64,000 nt of DNA, taken from Streptomyces spinoverrucosus (GTDB taxonomy: Bacteria; Actinomycetota; Actinomycetes; Streptomycetales; Streptomycetaceae). Position numbers and translations under genes: made by a program. The stretch lies in assembly GCF_006539505.1 (NCBI RefSeq), contig NZ_BJND01000026.1, positions 1-64,000 of the forward strand, read 5' to 3'. Of the stretch, positions 40,807-48,757 are shown piece after piece (the first letter of the stretch is position 1; each line of letters opens with the position of its first letter). Under the pieces are notes generated by a model. That model saw only the letters and a list, made by a program, of their open reading frames with translations, was not told the DNA's origin and made no database searches.

Positions 40807-41841
40807 TCAGGACGCGGCGGGCACGTAAGGGAAGCCCGAGGGCGGCCTGGCCGTGACCGACTCCTTGCCGATGCCGAGGGTGACGGGCGTGTTGGCGGCG
40901 AAGGAGAACATGACGTCCGGGGCGTTGTCGGTCAGCGAACGGCCGTTCCAGCCCGCGAAGCCGTAAGCGGCCGGGGTGCCGACGGTGTACGGCAGGACGT
41001 TGGGCAGAATCCGCTCGACGACGGTCCGGGCGTACGCCTCCGGGTCCTCGGCGGTGCCGTAGGCGCGCACCACGCCCGCCACCTTCTCGGTGAGCAGCTT
41101 GCCGTGCAGTTGGACGTCGTCGGACGGGACGTTCTCGTTGAGCCGGTCGCCGAGGTCCTCGTCGAACTGCGTGAACAGCGGGTGGATCATCGGCAGTCCG
41201 GCCCGGTTGACCGGACGCCACCCGCCGGCGTCCGTGGCCAGCGAGGCCAGGCCCCACACGCCGATGCGCTGGTCGTCGCCCGCGACGGGCAGCAGTTCCT
41301 CGTCGGCGATCTCCAGCACGATCGAGTACACGGTGTGCCCGGCGAACAGGTTCTTCGCCTCGGCCGGGTTCCAGGACGACAGGTCCACGGTGGTGCCGTC
41401 CTGGAAGGCGTGACCCACGGCGTGCAGGACGTCCGGCTCGATCCAGAAGGGGTCGCCCGCCCTGCCGACCCAGACCCTGCCACCGGCGTCGAGGTCGACG
41501 GCCGTGCCGGTACGCCCCCGGGCGATCACCGTGCCCTCCGCGAACGCGTCACCGGCCTCGGGCCCGGCCAGGCGGCGCAGCTCGTAGCCCTGCGTTCCGT
41601 CGGCGTCGGCGTCCGAGAAGCTGAAGCGGTAGGTGAGGTCCTCGACGGCGTCACCAATGCCGTCGATCTTGAACTCGTACCTGCCCTCCGGGTGCAGACC
41701 GCGGGGGATGTCCTCGCCCGCGAGCGAATGGCTGTGGTTCGTCACGAAGACCGTGCCCCGCTCACCGCGGAAGACGTACAGGTCGGTGATGTCCAGACGC
41801 GGGTCCTGGCGGGCGACGGGGGAATCGAGGTGGTGGGACAT
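40807..41841 (-). CDS. DUF4331 family protein
   Basis: A 344-aa protein that starts SHHLDSPVARQDPRLDITDL, the conserved opening of the DUF4331 family, followed by a segment rich in beta strands and Asp/Gly (FKIDGIGDAVEDLTYRF). The common motif of Asp and His residues early in the chain could bind metal. No signal peptide is present, unlike many DUF4331 members. Biochemical role unknown. AAGG precedes the ATG. Confidence 0.85.
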   Translation of the reverse strand: MSHHLDSPVARQDPRLDITDLYVFRGERGTVFVTNHSHSLAGEDIPRGLHPEGRYEFKIDGIGDAVEDLTYRFSFSDADADGTQGYELRRLAGPEAGDAFAEGTVIARGRTGTAVDLDAGGRVWVGRAGDPFWIEPDVLHAVGHAFQDGTTVDLSSWNPAEAKNLFAGHTVYSIVLEIADEELLPVAGDDQRIGVWGLASLATDAGGWRPVNRAGLPMIHPLFTQFDEDLGDRLNENVPSDDVQLHGKLLTEKVAGVVRAYGTAEDPEAYARTVVERILPNVLPYTVGTPAAYGFAGWNGRSLTDNAPDVMFSFAANTPVTLGIGKESVTARPPSGFPYVPAAS

Positions 41842-42013
41842 CGCGCTCTCGCCTTTCTTTCGACGGTGGCTTCAGTCTGGTGAGAGCGCGTCGACGAAGG
41901 CTGTCGAGACGCCTCCACAATCACCGGCCGCATGCCCCACGCCGCACCGTGGGGTTAACCCGACGCCCATGCCCCCCATGCCGTACGAGAGCGCTGACCC
42001 CCACCACGTACGC

Positions 42014-42032
42014 TTAGGCAATCCTTAGCTAA
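42014..42032. promoter_or_regulatory. Iron box upstream of the siderophore importer operon
   Basis: TTAGGCAATCCTTAGCTAA matches the IdeR/DmdR consensus at about 13 of 19 positions and keeps both conserved ends TTAGG and CTAA. It ends 18 bp before the start codon at 42051, overlapping the expected promoter or leader, consistent with repression when iron is plentiful. Confidence 0.75.
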
Positions 42033-42050
42033 GAGGTACGGGAAGGGCGC

Positions 42051-43055
42051 ATGTCAGGAGTCGCGAGCCGACGCGTCGGCTGGATGGCCGTCGCCCTTCT
42101 CCTCCTCCTACTGGCCGTGCTGCTGAGCCTCGCCGTCGGCAGCCGCGCGATCGCCCCCGCGGCGGTCTGGGACGCGCTGCTGCACGGCGGCACGAGCGAC
42201 GACGCCCAGGTCGTACGGGCGCTGCGGGTGCCGCGGACGGTCGTCGGTGTGCTGGTCGGGATCGCCCTCGGCGTTGCCGGAACGGTTCTGCAGGGCATCA
42301 CCCGCAACCCCATCGCCGAGCCCGGCATCCTCGGCATCAGCCAGGGCGCCTCGCTCGGCGTCGTCTGCGCCATCACCTTCTTCGGGGTGCACACCCTGAA
42401 CGGCTACGTCTGGTACGCCTTCGCGGGCGCGGCCGTCGCCGCGGTGTGCATCTACGTCGTCGCCAGCAGCGGACGCGGCGGCGCCTCGCCGGTCAAGCTG
42501 GCGCTCGCGGGCGCGGCGATGAACGCCTTCCTCGCCTCCGTCGTCACCGGCATCCTCACCACCGACGCCCGTGCCCTGGACGAGTTCCGGTTCTGGGACG
42601 TCGGCTCGATCGCCGGCCGGGACGCCTCGATCGTCGGGCAGACCTGGCCGTTCCTGGTCGCGGGGCTGTTGCTGGTGCTGGCCATGGCCCGTGGGCTGGA
42701 CGCGCTCGCGCTCGGCGAGGACATCGCGCGCGGGCTGGGCCGCAATGTGGCGCTGCTGCGCGCGACCGGGGCCGTGGGCGCGACCGTGCTCACCGGCGTC
42801 GCGGTGGCCGCCGCGGGCCCGATCGCCTTCACCGGCCTCGCCGTCCCGCACATCGCCCGGGCGCTCGTCGGCCCCGGGCACCGCTGGCTGCTGCCCATGG
42901 CCGCCGTGCTGGGGCCGGTGATGCTGCTCCTCGCGGACGTCCTCGGGCGGATCGTCGTACGGCCCTCGGAGGTGCCGGTGGCTGTGATGACCGCGCTCGC
43001 CGGAGTGCCGTTCCTGGTGGTGCTGGTACGGCGCAGGAAGGTGGTTGCGGCATGA
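42051..43055 (+). CDS. FecCD-family ferric-siderophore permease, subunit 1
   Basis: A 334-aa membrane protein with about ten helices and the FecCD-family motifs: RVPRTVVGVLVGIALGVAGT, then ITRNPIAEPGILGISQGASL, and the late EAA-like segment PIAFTGLAVPHIARALVG. Forms half of the heterodimeric channel for ferric siderophore import. ATG at 42051 with GGAAGGG upstream; its stop overlaps the next permease start (ATGA). Iron box immediately upstream. Confidence 0.96.
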   Translation: MSGVASRRVGWMAVALLLLLLAVLLSLAVGSRAIAPAAVWDALLHGGTSDDAQVVRALRVPRTVVGVLVGIALGVAGTVLQGITRNPIAEPGILGISQGASLGVVCAITFFGVHTLNGYVWYAFAGAAVAAVCIYVVASSGRGGASPVKLALAGAAMNAFLASVVTGILTTDARALDEFRFWDVGSIAGRDASIVGQTWPFLVAGLLLVLAMARGLDALALGEDIARGLGRNVALLRATGAVGATVLTGVAVAAAGPIAFTGLAVPHIARALVGPGHRWLLPMAAVLGPVMLLLADVLGRIVVRPSEVPVAVMTALAGVPFLVVLVRRRKVVAA

Positions 43056-44113
43056 CCCAGGCCACCTTCCGTCCCCCGGGGCACGCCGTCCTGCGCACCG
43101 GGAAGAGCAGCCTGCTGCTGCACCGCAGGAGCCTCCTCGTCGCCCTCGTCCTCACCGCGCTGCTCGCGGCCACCGTCGTCGCGTCCCTGTGTTTCGGCGA
43201 GTCGTTCGTCGCGCCGGGCGAGGTGGTCCGTGTGCTGCTGGGACTGCCCAGCCCGGACGAACTGGTCGTCGGCACGCTGAGGTTGCCGCGGCTGGTGACC
43301 GGGCTGCTGGTGGGCGCCGCGTTCGGGGTCTCCGGCGCGCTGATCCAGACCGTCGCCCGCAATCCGCTGGCCAGCCCCGACGTCATCGGCGTGACGCACG
43401 GGGCGGGCGCGGCGACGGTCGCGGCGATGACGTTCGGTGTCACCTCGTACGCCGTACTCCCCTACGTCTCCGTCGTCGGCGGACTCGCGGCGGCGCTGCT
43501 CGTCTATCTGCTGGCCTGGCGGCGCGGACTGCACGCCGCCCGGTTCGTGCTCATCGGCATCGGGATCTCGGTGGCCCTCGGCTCCCTGACCCGGCTGTTC
43601 GTGACCAAGGGCGACTACCTGGTCGCCCAGCAGGCCAAGGTCTGGCTCACCGGCTCCCTCAACGGCCGGGGCTACGACCAGGCCGCGCCGCTCGCGACCG
43701 TACTGCTGCTGCTCGTACCGTTCCTGCTGTGGGCGGGCCGCGCCCAGCGCGGCGCGGCGTTCGACGACGACACCGCCACCGCCCTCGGCACCCGGCTCGA
43801 CCGGGACCGTCTTGGGCTGGGCGCGCTCGGTGTGGTGCTGGCGTCCGTGGCGACCGCAGCCGCCGGACCGGTGGACTTCGTGGCGCTGCTCGCCCCGCAG
43901 ATCGCCCGCCGCCTCACCCGCACCCCGCACATCCCGCTGCTGTGCTCGGCGCTGATGGGCGCGCTGATCGTGACCGTCGCCGACCTGCTGGCCCGCCGGC
44001 TCTTCTCGCCGACCGAGCTGCCGGTCGGCGTGTTCACCGCCCTGGTCGGGGCCCCGTATCTGATGTGGCTGATCGTCAGCTCCCGTAGCGGCCGTTCCGG
44101 AGGAACCGCGTGA
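43052..44113 (+). CDS. FecCD-family ferric-siderophore permease, subunit 2
   Basis: A 353-aa membrane protein with the same FecCD plan (LRLPRLVTGLLVGAAFGVSG, then VARNPLASPDVIGVTHGAGA, and VDFVALLAPQIARRLTR near the end). A longer basic N-terminal tail than subunit 1. ATG overlaps the upstream stop and its own stop overlaps the ATPase GTG start, so the three proteins are made in step. It pairs with subunit 1. Confidence 0.96.
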   Translation: MTQATFRPPGHAVLRTGKSSLLLHRRSLLVALVLTALLAATVVASLCFGESFVAPGEVVRVLLGLPSPDELVVGTLRLPRLVTGLLVGAAFGVSGALIQTVARNPLASPDVIGVTHGAGAATVAAMTFGVTSYAVLPYVSVVGGLAAALLVYLLAWRRGLHAARFVLIGIGISVALGSLTRLFVTKGDYLVAQQAKVWLTGSLNGRGYDQAAPLATVLLLLVPFLLWAGRAQRGAAFDDDTATALGTRLDRDRLGLGALGVVLASVATAAAGPVDFVALLAPQIARRLTRTPHIPLLCSALMGALIVTVADLLARRLFSPTELPVGVFTALVGAPYLMWLIVSSRSGRSGGTA

Positions 44114-44940
44114 CCGGCAATCGCCTCACCGCCCAAGGGCTCACCCTCGCCTACGAGGACCGCACGGTCGTCGACGGCCTGGACCTTCAGGTCCCGGACG
44201 GGCAGGTCACCGTCATCGTCGGGCCCAACGCCTGCGGTAAGTCGACCCTGTTGCGCGCCCTGGGACGGCTGCTGAGGCCGAAGCGCGGCGCGGTGCTGCT
44301 CGACGGTACCGAGCTGTCCCGCATCCCGACCCGGCGGATCGCCCAGGCCGTCGGCCTGCTGCCGCAGACGCCGGTGCCGCCGGAGGGCATCACGGTCGCC
44401 GACCTGGTCTCGCGCGGTCGGCAGCCGCACCAGAAGTGGTGGCAGCAGTGGTCGGAGGCGGACGAGACGGCCGTCGCCCGGGCGCTGGAGCGCACCGGGA
44501 CCGCCGAGCTCGCCGAGCGGCCGGTCGACGAGCTGTCGGGCGGTCAGCGCCAGCGCGTGTGGATCGCGATGGCCCTCGCCCAGGACACCGACGTCCTGCT
44601 GCTCGACGAGCCGACGACCTACCTCGACATCGCCCACCAGGTGGAAGTCCTGGACCTCGTACGGCAGTTGAACCGGGAGCGGGGCCGGACCGTGGTCGCC
44701 GTGCTGCACGATCTGAACCAGGCGGCCCGGTACGCCGACCACATCGTCGCCATGAAGGCGGGCCGGATCGTGGCGCAGGGCGCACCGGCCGACGTCGTCA
44801 ACGCCGAGCTGGTCGATGAGGTCTTCGGGCTGGCGTCGGTCGTCGTACCGGATCCGGTGACGGGCGGTCCGCTGGTGGTGCCGGGGCCGCCGCGTTCGAC
44901 ACATACGGCCGTGCCCGAACAGGCCGTACCGGGAACGTGA
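44110..44940 (+). CDS. Ferric-siderophore ABC transporter ATPase (FecE/FepC family)
   Basis: A 276-aa ATPase: Walker A GPNACGKST (Cys where Gly or Ala is usual, seen in some FepC proteins), Q-loop LLPQTPVPPEG, signature LSGGQRQRVWIAMALAQD, Walker B LLLLDEPTTYLD, switch LHDLNQAARY. The TTYLDIAHQ segment is diagnostic of iron-siderophore ATPases. GTG start in a GTGA overlap. It powers the two FecCD permeases. Confidence 0.97.
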   Translation: MTGNRLTAQGLTLAYEDRTVVDGLDLQVPDGQVTVIVGPNACGKSTLLRALGRLLRPKRGAVLLDGTELSRIPTRRIAQAVGLLPQTPVPPEGITVADLVSRGRQPHQKWWQQWSEADETAVARALERTGTAELAERPVDELSGGQRQRVWIAMALAQDTDVLLLDEPTTYLDIAHQVEVLDLVRQLNRERGRTVVAVLHDLNQAARYADHIVAMKAGRIVAQGAPADVVNAELVDEVFGLASVVVPDPVTGGPLVVPGPPRSTHTAVPEQAVPGT

Positions 44941-44984
44941 TCGGAGCCACAGGCTCCGGATGCTCCGAATCCACAGGCTTCTCA

Positions 44985-45003
44985 TAAAGTAAGGCTCGCC
45001 TAA
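44985..45003. promoter_or_regulatory. Second iron box, before the siderophore-binding lipoprotein gene
   Basis: TAAAGTAAGGCTCGCCTAA matches the DmdR/IdeR consensus at about 13 of 19 positions; the right half AGGCTNNCCTAA is perfect. It lies 30 bp upstream of the ATG at 45033, inside the 92-bp gap after the ATPase gene, so the binding protein has its own iron-controlled promoter in addition to any read-through. Confidence 0.75.
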
Positions 45004-45032
45004 GTTCTACTTTGTACGACGGGAGCCTCCCC

Positions 45033-46082
45033 ATGTCTGCCAGCCGCCGCGGCACCGCCGCAGCAGCCCTCGCCCTAGCCGCCGCGCTCTCGCTGACGGC
45101 ATGCGGCGGTTCCTCCTCGAGCGGGGAGGAGACGTCCGCGGGTGCTTCCGCCGGAGCCGGTGACAAGAAGGCGGTCGCCCAGGGCGGCGAGGACTTCTCC
45201 AAGGCGGCGGAGCAGACCGCGGCGATGGGCACCGACGCCAAGCCGGGCGAGTGGCCGCGGACCGTCGAGCACGCCATGGGCGAGACCGAGATCAAGGCCC
45301 AGCCCAGGCGTGTCGTGGTCCTCGACGTCGGCGAGCTCGACAACGTGGTGTCGCTCGGCATCAAGCCGGTCGGCCTCGCCCCCACCGAGGGCTCCCCCGA
45401 ACTTCCCTCCTACCTGAAGAAGGACGCGGGCAGCCCGGCGAACGTCGGCACCATCAACAACCTCAACCTCGAAGCCATCGCCGCGCTCAAGCCCGACCTG
45501 ATCCTCGGCAGCCAGCTGCGCGCCGCCGACAAGTACGACGAGCTGTCGCAGATCGCGCCGACCGTCTTCTCCCTGCGCCCCGGCTTCACGTGGAAGGAGA
45601 ACTACCTCCTCAACGCGGCCGCCCTGGACAAGACGGCGGAGGCGAAGGCGCAGCTGGCCGAGTACGACGAGAAGGTGGCGGCGCTGAAGGCGAAGCTCGG
45701 CGCGGACAAGCCGACCGTCTCGATGGTCCGCTACCTGCCCGACGGCGTCATCCGCCTCTACGCGAAGGCCTCGTTCATCGGCACGATCCTGAAGGACCTG
45801 GAAATCCCACGCCCGAAGAACCAGGACATCGAGGACCTCGCCACCGAGATCAGCGCCGAGAACATCGACCAGGCCGACGCCGACTACATCTTCACCGGCG
45901 TCTACGGCGACCCGAAGGCCACGGACAAGTCCACGGCCCAGGGCAACCCACTGTGGAAGAACCTCAACGCCGTCAAGACCGGCCACGCCTACGACGTCCC
46001 GGACGAGACCTGGTACCTCGGCCTCGGCGTAACGGCCGCCGACGAGGTCCTCACCGACCTGGAGAACCACCTCACCGAGTAG
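45033..46082 (+). CDS. Ferric-siderophore substrate-binding lipoprotein
   Basis: A 349-aa lipoprotein. The signal peptide ends with lipobox LTAC. A Ser/Gly/Glu linker precedes a class III periplasmic-binding fold: first lobe with PRRVVVLDVGELDNVVSLGI and KPDLILGSQL, a long backbone helix (NAAALDKTAEAKAQLAEYDE) and second lobe with SMVRYLPDGVIRLYA and VPDETWYLGLGVT. Captures a ferric siderophore at the outer membrane face and delivers it to the FecCD permeases. Which siderophore is not readable. ATG at 45033 has GGGAG upstream. Confidence 0.95.
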   Translation: MSASRRGTAAAALALAAALSLTACGGSSSSGEETSAGASAGAGDKKAVAQGGEDFSKAAEQTAAMGTDAKPGEWPRTVEHAMGETEIKAQPRRVVVLDVGELDNVVSLGIKPVGLAPTEGSPELPSYLKKDAGSPANVGTINNLNLEAIAALKPDLILGSQLRAADKYDELSQIAPTVFSLRPGFTWKENYLLNAAALDKTAEAKAQLAEYDEKVAALKAKLGADKPTVSMVRYLPDGVIRLYAKASFIGTILKDLEIPRPKNQDIEDLATEISAENIDQADADYIFTGVYGDPKATDKSTAQGNPLWKNLNAVKTGHAYDVPDETWYLGLGVTAADEVLTDLENHLTE

Positions 46083-46094
46083 CCGCGTTACCGG

Positions 46095-46650
46095 TCAGGG
46101 GGTCAGGAGGCTCTTGATGGCGCGGCGTTCGTCCATTGCCTTGTAGCCCTCGGCGACCTGGTCCAGAGGTAGGCGCGTACGGGGGCGGGGCCGCCGCGCA
46201 GGCCGACGTGGGAGTAGAACAGCTCCTGGCCGTCGAAACCGACGTTGCCGCCGGGGCGGGTGGAGTACAGGGCCTGCCGCATGGCCTCGCGGGTGCCGAC
46301 GCACTCCAGGACCGAGTCGGCGCCGATGTATCGCGATGATCCGCTCGGCGCCCAGTTCCTTCCGGCGATGACGCCGCACAGCCCGACCGCGCCGTCTCCG
46401 ACCACGACAGCCGTGCAGCCAGCCCGGCCTGACCTCGGCGGTGGCGACGAGCGTGCCGTGGGCGTTGGGGATACGGACGTACTCCGCCTGGCAGGTGCTC
46501 ATGAACTCCCGGTTCAGGCAGTTGGACTGGTAGCCGTTGGCGCAGTTCGGGCAGGTGTTGTCCGAGGTCGCGAAGGAGCCGACCACGAACTGGCCCGGCC
46601 GGACCGAGCTGACCTCGCTGCCGACCTCCTCGACGGGGGAGCGGTCCATC
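46095..46650 (-). pseudogene. Zinc-type alcohol dehydrogenase gene, truncated and frameshifted
   Basis: Recognisable pieces in order on the minus strand: a partial N-terminal catalytic region VGSEVSSVRPGQFVVGSF, a partial zinc-cluster segment DNTCPNCANGYQSNCLNREF, then in a second frame VGDGAVGLCGVIAG and GADSVLECVGTREAMRQALY with TRPGGNVGF, and again in the first frame LDQVAEGYKAMDERRAIKSL. Frame changes and small deletions occur around 46430, 46350 and 46170, and the first roughly 50 residues including the catalytic Cys are absent. It cannot make an MDR enzyme. It abuts the ABC permease gene. Confidence 0.8.
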
Positions 46651-46654
46651 CTGA

Positions 46655-47662
46655 TCAGACCAGGCGTTTGCGGCCCCACAGGAAGAGGAACGCCGTGACC
46701 GCGGCCGTCAGGGCCAGGAGGATTGCCGCGCCGAGCCACTGCATGCCGGTCATCTGGGAGAGGGGCAGGTAGTCCACCGACCAGCCGACCACATCGGCCT
46801 GCTTCAGACACAGCTCGCGCGCCTGCTCCGTCGACTCGTGGACGCAAGTGCTCCAGCCGATCAGCTCGCCGCTGCCGGTGAGGTACGACTGGTCGATCTG
46901 GTACGCGGCGTCGGGCAGCCTGGGGAACGTGTCCTCCCCCAGGACACCCTTGTGCGTGGTGACCGTGACCACGTCGCCGAGCGCCAGCCGCAGCTCACCC
47001 CAGACGAACTGGACGAGGACCGCGAACCCGAAGGTGACCACCATCGCCGCCAGCGTGCGCCGGAGAACCAGGCCGATCGCCACACCGCCGATGACCGTGA
47101 AGAGGGTCAGCGCGACGGGAACGGGCCCCGTGGTGTCGAACGACGGGCCGGAGGTCCAGTCCATGACGTTGATCTGGTCCTTGACCGGGCCCCACCACGA
47201 CCCGAACGCGACGGACAGGGTCACCGTGCTCGCCACGACGACCAGTGCGGTCACACCGAGCTTGGTGGCCAGCCAGCGGACCTGGCTGCGGGACTGGGTC
47301 GCGACGAGCCTTGCCGTCCCGTGCTCCAGATCGCCCGCGAGCAGCGGGGCGCCGACGAAGACGCCGAGCAGGACGGGGATCATGCCCAGGGCCGTGGTGA
47401 CGGGGCCGAAGGCGGCGGCGTACGGCTCGAACTTCTCGTCGAATTCCGCGATGTCCTTGCCGGGCCAGCCCTGATCGCCGAGGAAGTCCAGCATCTGACC
47501 GCGCCGGTAGAGGATCCACGTCGCCAGGAGTGCGGTGGCGCCCAGGACGGTCCAGAAGGCGGCCCGGTGCTGGCGCCACACGAGCCAGGTCATGCCGCGG
47601 AGCCGGGGGCGCCGCCCGGATGCAGTCGTGGCCGTGGCCGGGGTGCCGGTGAGGGTGCTCAT
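46655..47662 (-). CDS. ABC transporter permease, second YtrC/D-like copy
   Basis: A 335-aa membrane protein with six helices: VLGATALLATWILYRRG, LGMIPVLLGVFVGAPLLAGD, VTALVVVASTVTLSVAFGSW, LTLFTVIGGVAIGLVLRR, MVVTFGFAVLVQFVW and the C-terminal one. A large extracytoplasmic loop with Cys residues precedes the last helix, as in the paralogue at 7207-8238. It lacks the GSPRP repeats of that paralogue. ATG overlaps the ATPase stop (ATGA). Its gene is directly followed by an alcohol dehydrogenase pseudogene. Confidence 0.88.
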   Translation of the reverse strand: MSTLTGTPATATTASGRRPRLRGMTWLVWRQHRAAFWTVLGATALLATWILYRRGQMLDFLGDQGWPGKDIAEFDEKFEPYAAAFGPVTTALGMIPVLLGVFVGAPLLAGDLEHGTARLVATQSRSQVRWLATKLGVTALVVVASTVTLSVAFGSWWGPVKDQINVMDWTSGPSFDTTGPVPVALTLFTVIGGVAIGLVLRRTLAAMVVTFGFAVLVQFVWGELRLALGDVVTVTTHKGVLGEDTFPRLPDAAYQIDQSYLTGSGELIGWSTCVHESTEQARELCLKQADVVGWSVDYLPLSQMTGMQWLGAAILLALTAAVTAFLFLWGRKRLV

Positions 47663-48594
47663 GCCGCCACCGCCTGCGTGCCGGTCCGGACCTCGGCCGT
47701 GGGGGTGATCAGAGGTGGCGCTCCGGTCGAGCGCAGGTAGGCGAGCAGGAGTTCCTCCATGGTCGGGCTGTCGGTGTCCCAAGGGCCGGCGAGCGGTCCT
47801 TCCGCTCGTATCAGCGCGCTGAACTGCCGTCCGCCGGTGCGCGATTCGACGACGGTGTGATGCGCGAGGTCCGCGGGCACGCCCTCTCCGTTGCGGGCAC
47901 CGGAGACCCGGGTGTGGGCGTACAGCAGCTCGTCCACGTCACCGGCGAGGCGCACACCGCCCTGCGCGACGACGACGAGGTAGTCGCAGACGCTCTCCAG
48001 CTCGGCGAGGACATGGGTGGACATCAGCACCGTGGAGCCGCGCTCGGCGGCCTCGGCCATGAGGGTGCCCATGAGCTCATGCCGTACGACCGGATCGAGG
48101 TCGGACATCGGCTCGTCCAGCAGCAGCAGATCCGGCCGCTTGCCGAAAGCGAGCGCGAAGGCCACGCGGGTGCGCTGCCCGCCGGAGAGGGTGGCGATCC
48201 TGGCGTCCAGCGGGACGTTGCCGGCCCGCACGATGCCCTCGGCGGCCCGCTGATCCCAGCCGGGGTTCAGCTCCCGCCCAAGCCGCAGCGTCTCGGCGAC
48301 CGTGAAGGTCCGGTACAGCGGCTTGTCCTGGGCCAGGAACGCCGTACGACGACCGGCCTCCGCCGAGCCCGGGGCCGCGCCGAACACGCTCAGCGTGCCC
48401 TCCGTCGGCTCCAGCACATGGGCCGCGATCCCCAACAGCGTGGTCTTCCCGGCCCCGTTGGGCCCGACCAGCCCGCAGATCCGCCCGGCCGGCAGCCGGA
48501 ACGAGCAGTCCCGCAACGCCCAACCCCGCCGGTACCGCTTGCCGAGCCCGACCGCTTCCAACGCCGGCCCGCCGGCGTACGTACCGTCACTCAC
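47659..48594 (-). CDS. ABC transporter ATP-binding protein, second YtrB-like copy
   Basis: A 311-aa ATPase paralogous to the one at 8235-9146: Walker A GPNGAGKTT, signature LSGGQRTRVAFALAF, Walker B LLLLDEPMSDLDP, switch STHVLAEL, and the same C-terminal extension. GTG at 48594 has GGAG five bases upstream; ATG at 48612 is six codons earlier and possible. A GntR gene is missing beside it, unlike the first copy, but a CACTA-N6-TAGTG operator lies just upstream, so a distant YtrA regulator probably controls it. Confidence 0.92.
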   Translation of the reverse strand: MSDGTYAGGPALEAVGLGKRYRRGWALRDCSFRLPAGRICGLVGPNGAGKTTLLGIAAHVLEPTEGTLSVFGAAPGSAEAGRRTAFLAQDKPLYRTFTVAETLRLGRELNPGWDQRAAEGIVRAGNVPLDARIATLSGGQRTRVAFALAFGKRPDLLLLDEPMSDLDPVVRHELMGTLMAEAAERGSTVLMSTHVLAELESVCDYLVVVAQGGVRLAGDVDELLYAHTRVSGARNGEGVPADLAHHTVVESRTGGRQFSALIRAEGPLAGPWDTDSPTMEELLLAYLRSTGAPPLITPTAEVRTGTQAVAA

Positions 48595-48614
48595 CTGTTC
48601 TCCATCCACCATTC

Positions 48615-48630
48615 CACTAATCAAGTAGTG
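48615..48630. promoter_or_regulatory. CACTA-N6-TAGTG operator upstream of the second YtrB-like gene
   Basis: CACTA (48615-48619) and TAGTG (48626-48630) are perfect inverted repeats six bases apart, 21 bp before the GTG start at 48594. YtrA/GntR regulators bind palindromes with a short AT-containing centre, and the downstream genes are the YtrBC-type targets of that family. It could be a promoter operator. Confidence 0.6.
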
Positions 48631-48703
48631 AAATGATGATGGGGGCCCGCAAGGGATCTTGTCAACGCCCTGAAGACTCCTGGGATGGTCGCCGACAAAC
48701 ACC

Positions 48704-48736
48704 GACGCCCCCCGTCCACCAAGGACAGGGGGCGTC
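48704..48736 (-). terminator. Hairpin terminator after the Fe-S oxidoreductase gene
   Basis: GACGCCCCCCGTCC and GGACAGGGGGCGTC pair over 13 of 14 positions with a five-base loop, starting 21 bp beyond the stop of the leftward Fe-S gene. It also shields the divergent-side operator at 48615. Confidence 0.85.
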
Positions 48737-48757
48737 ACAAACCGCGGCAGGGACCGG

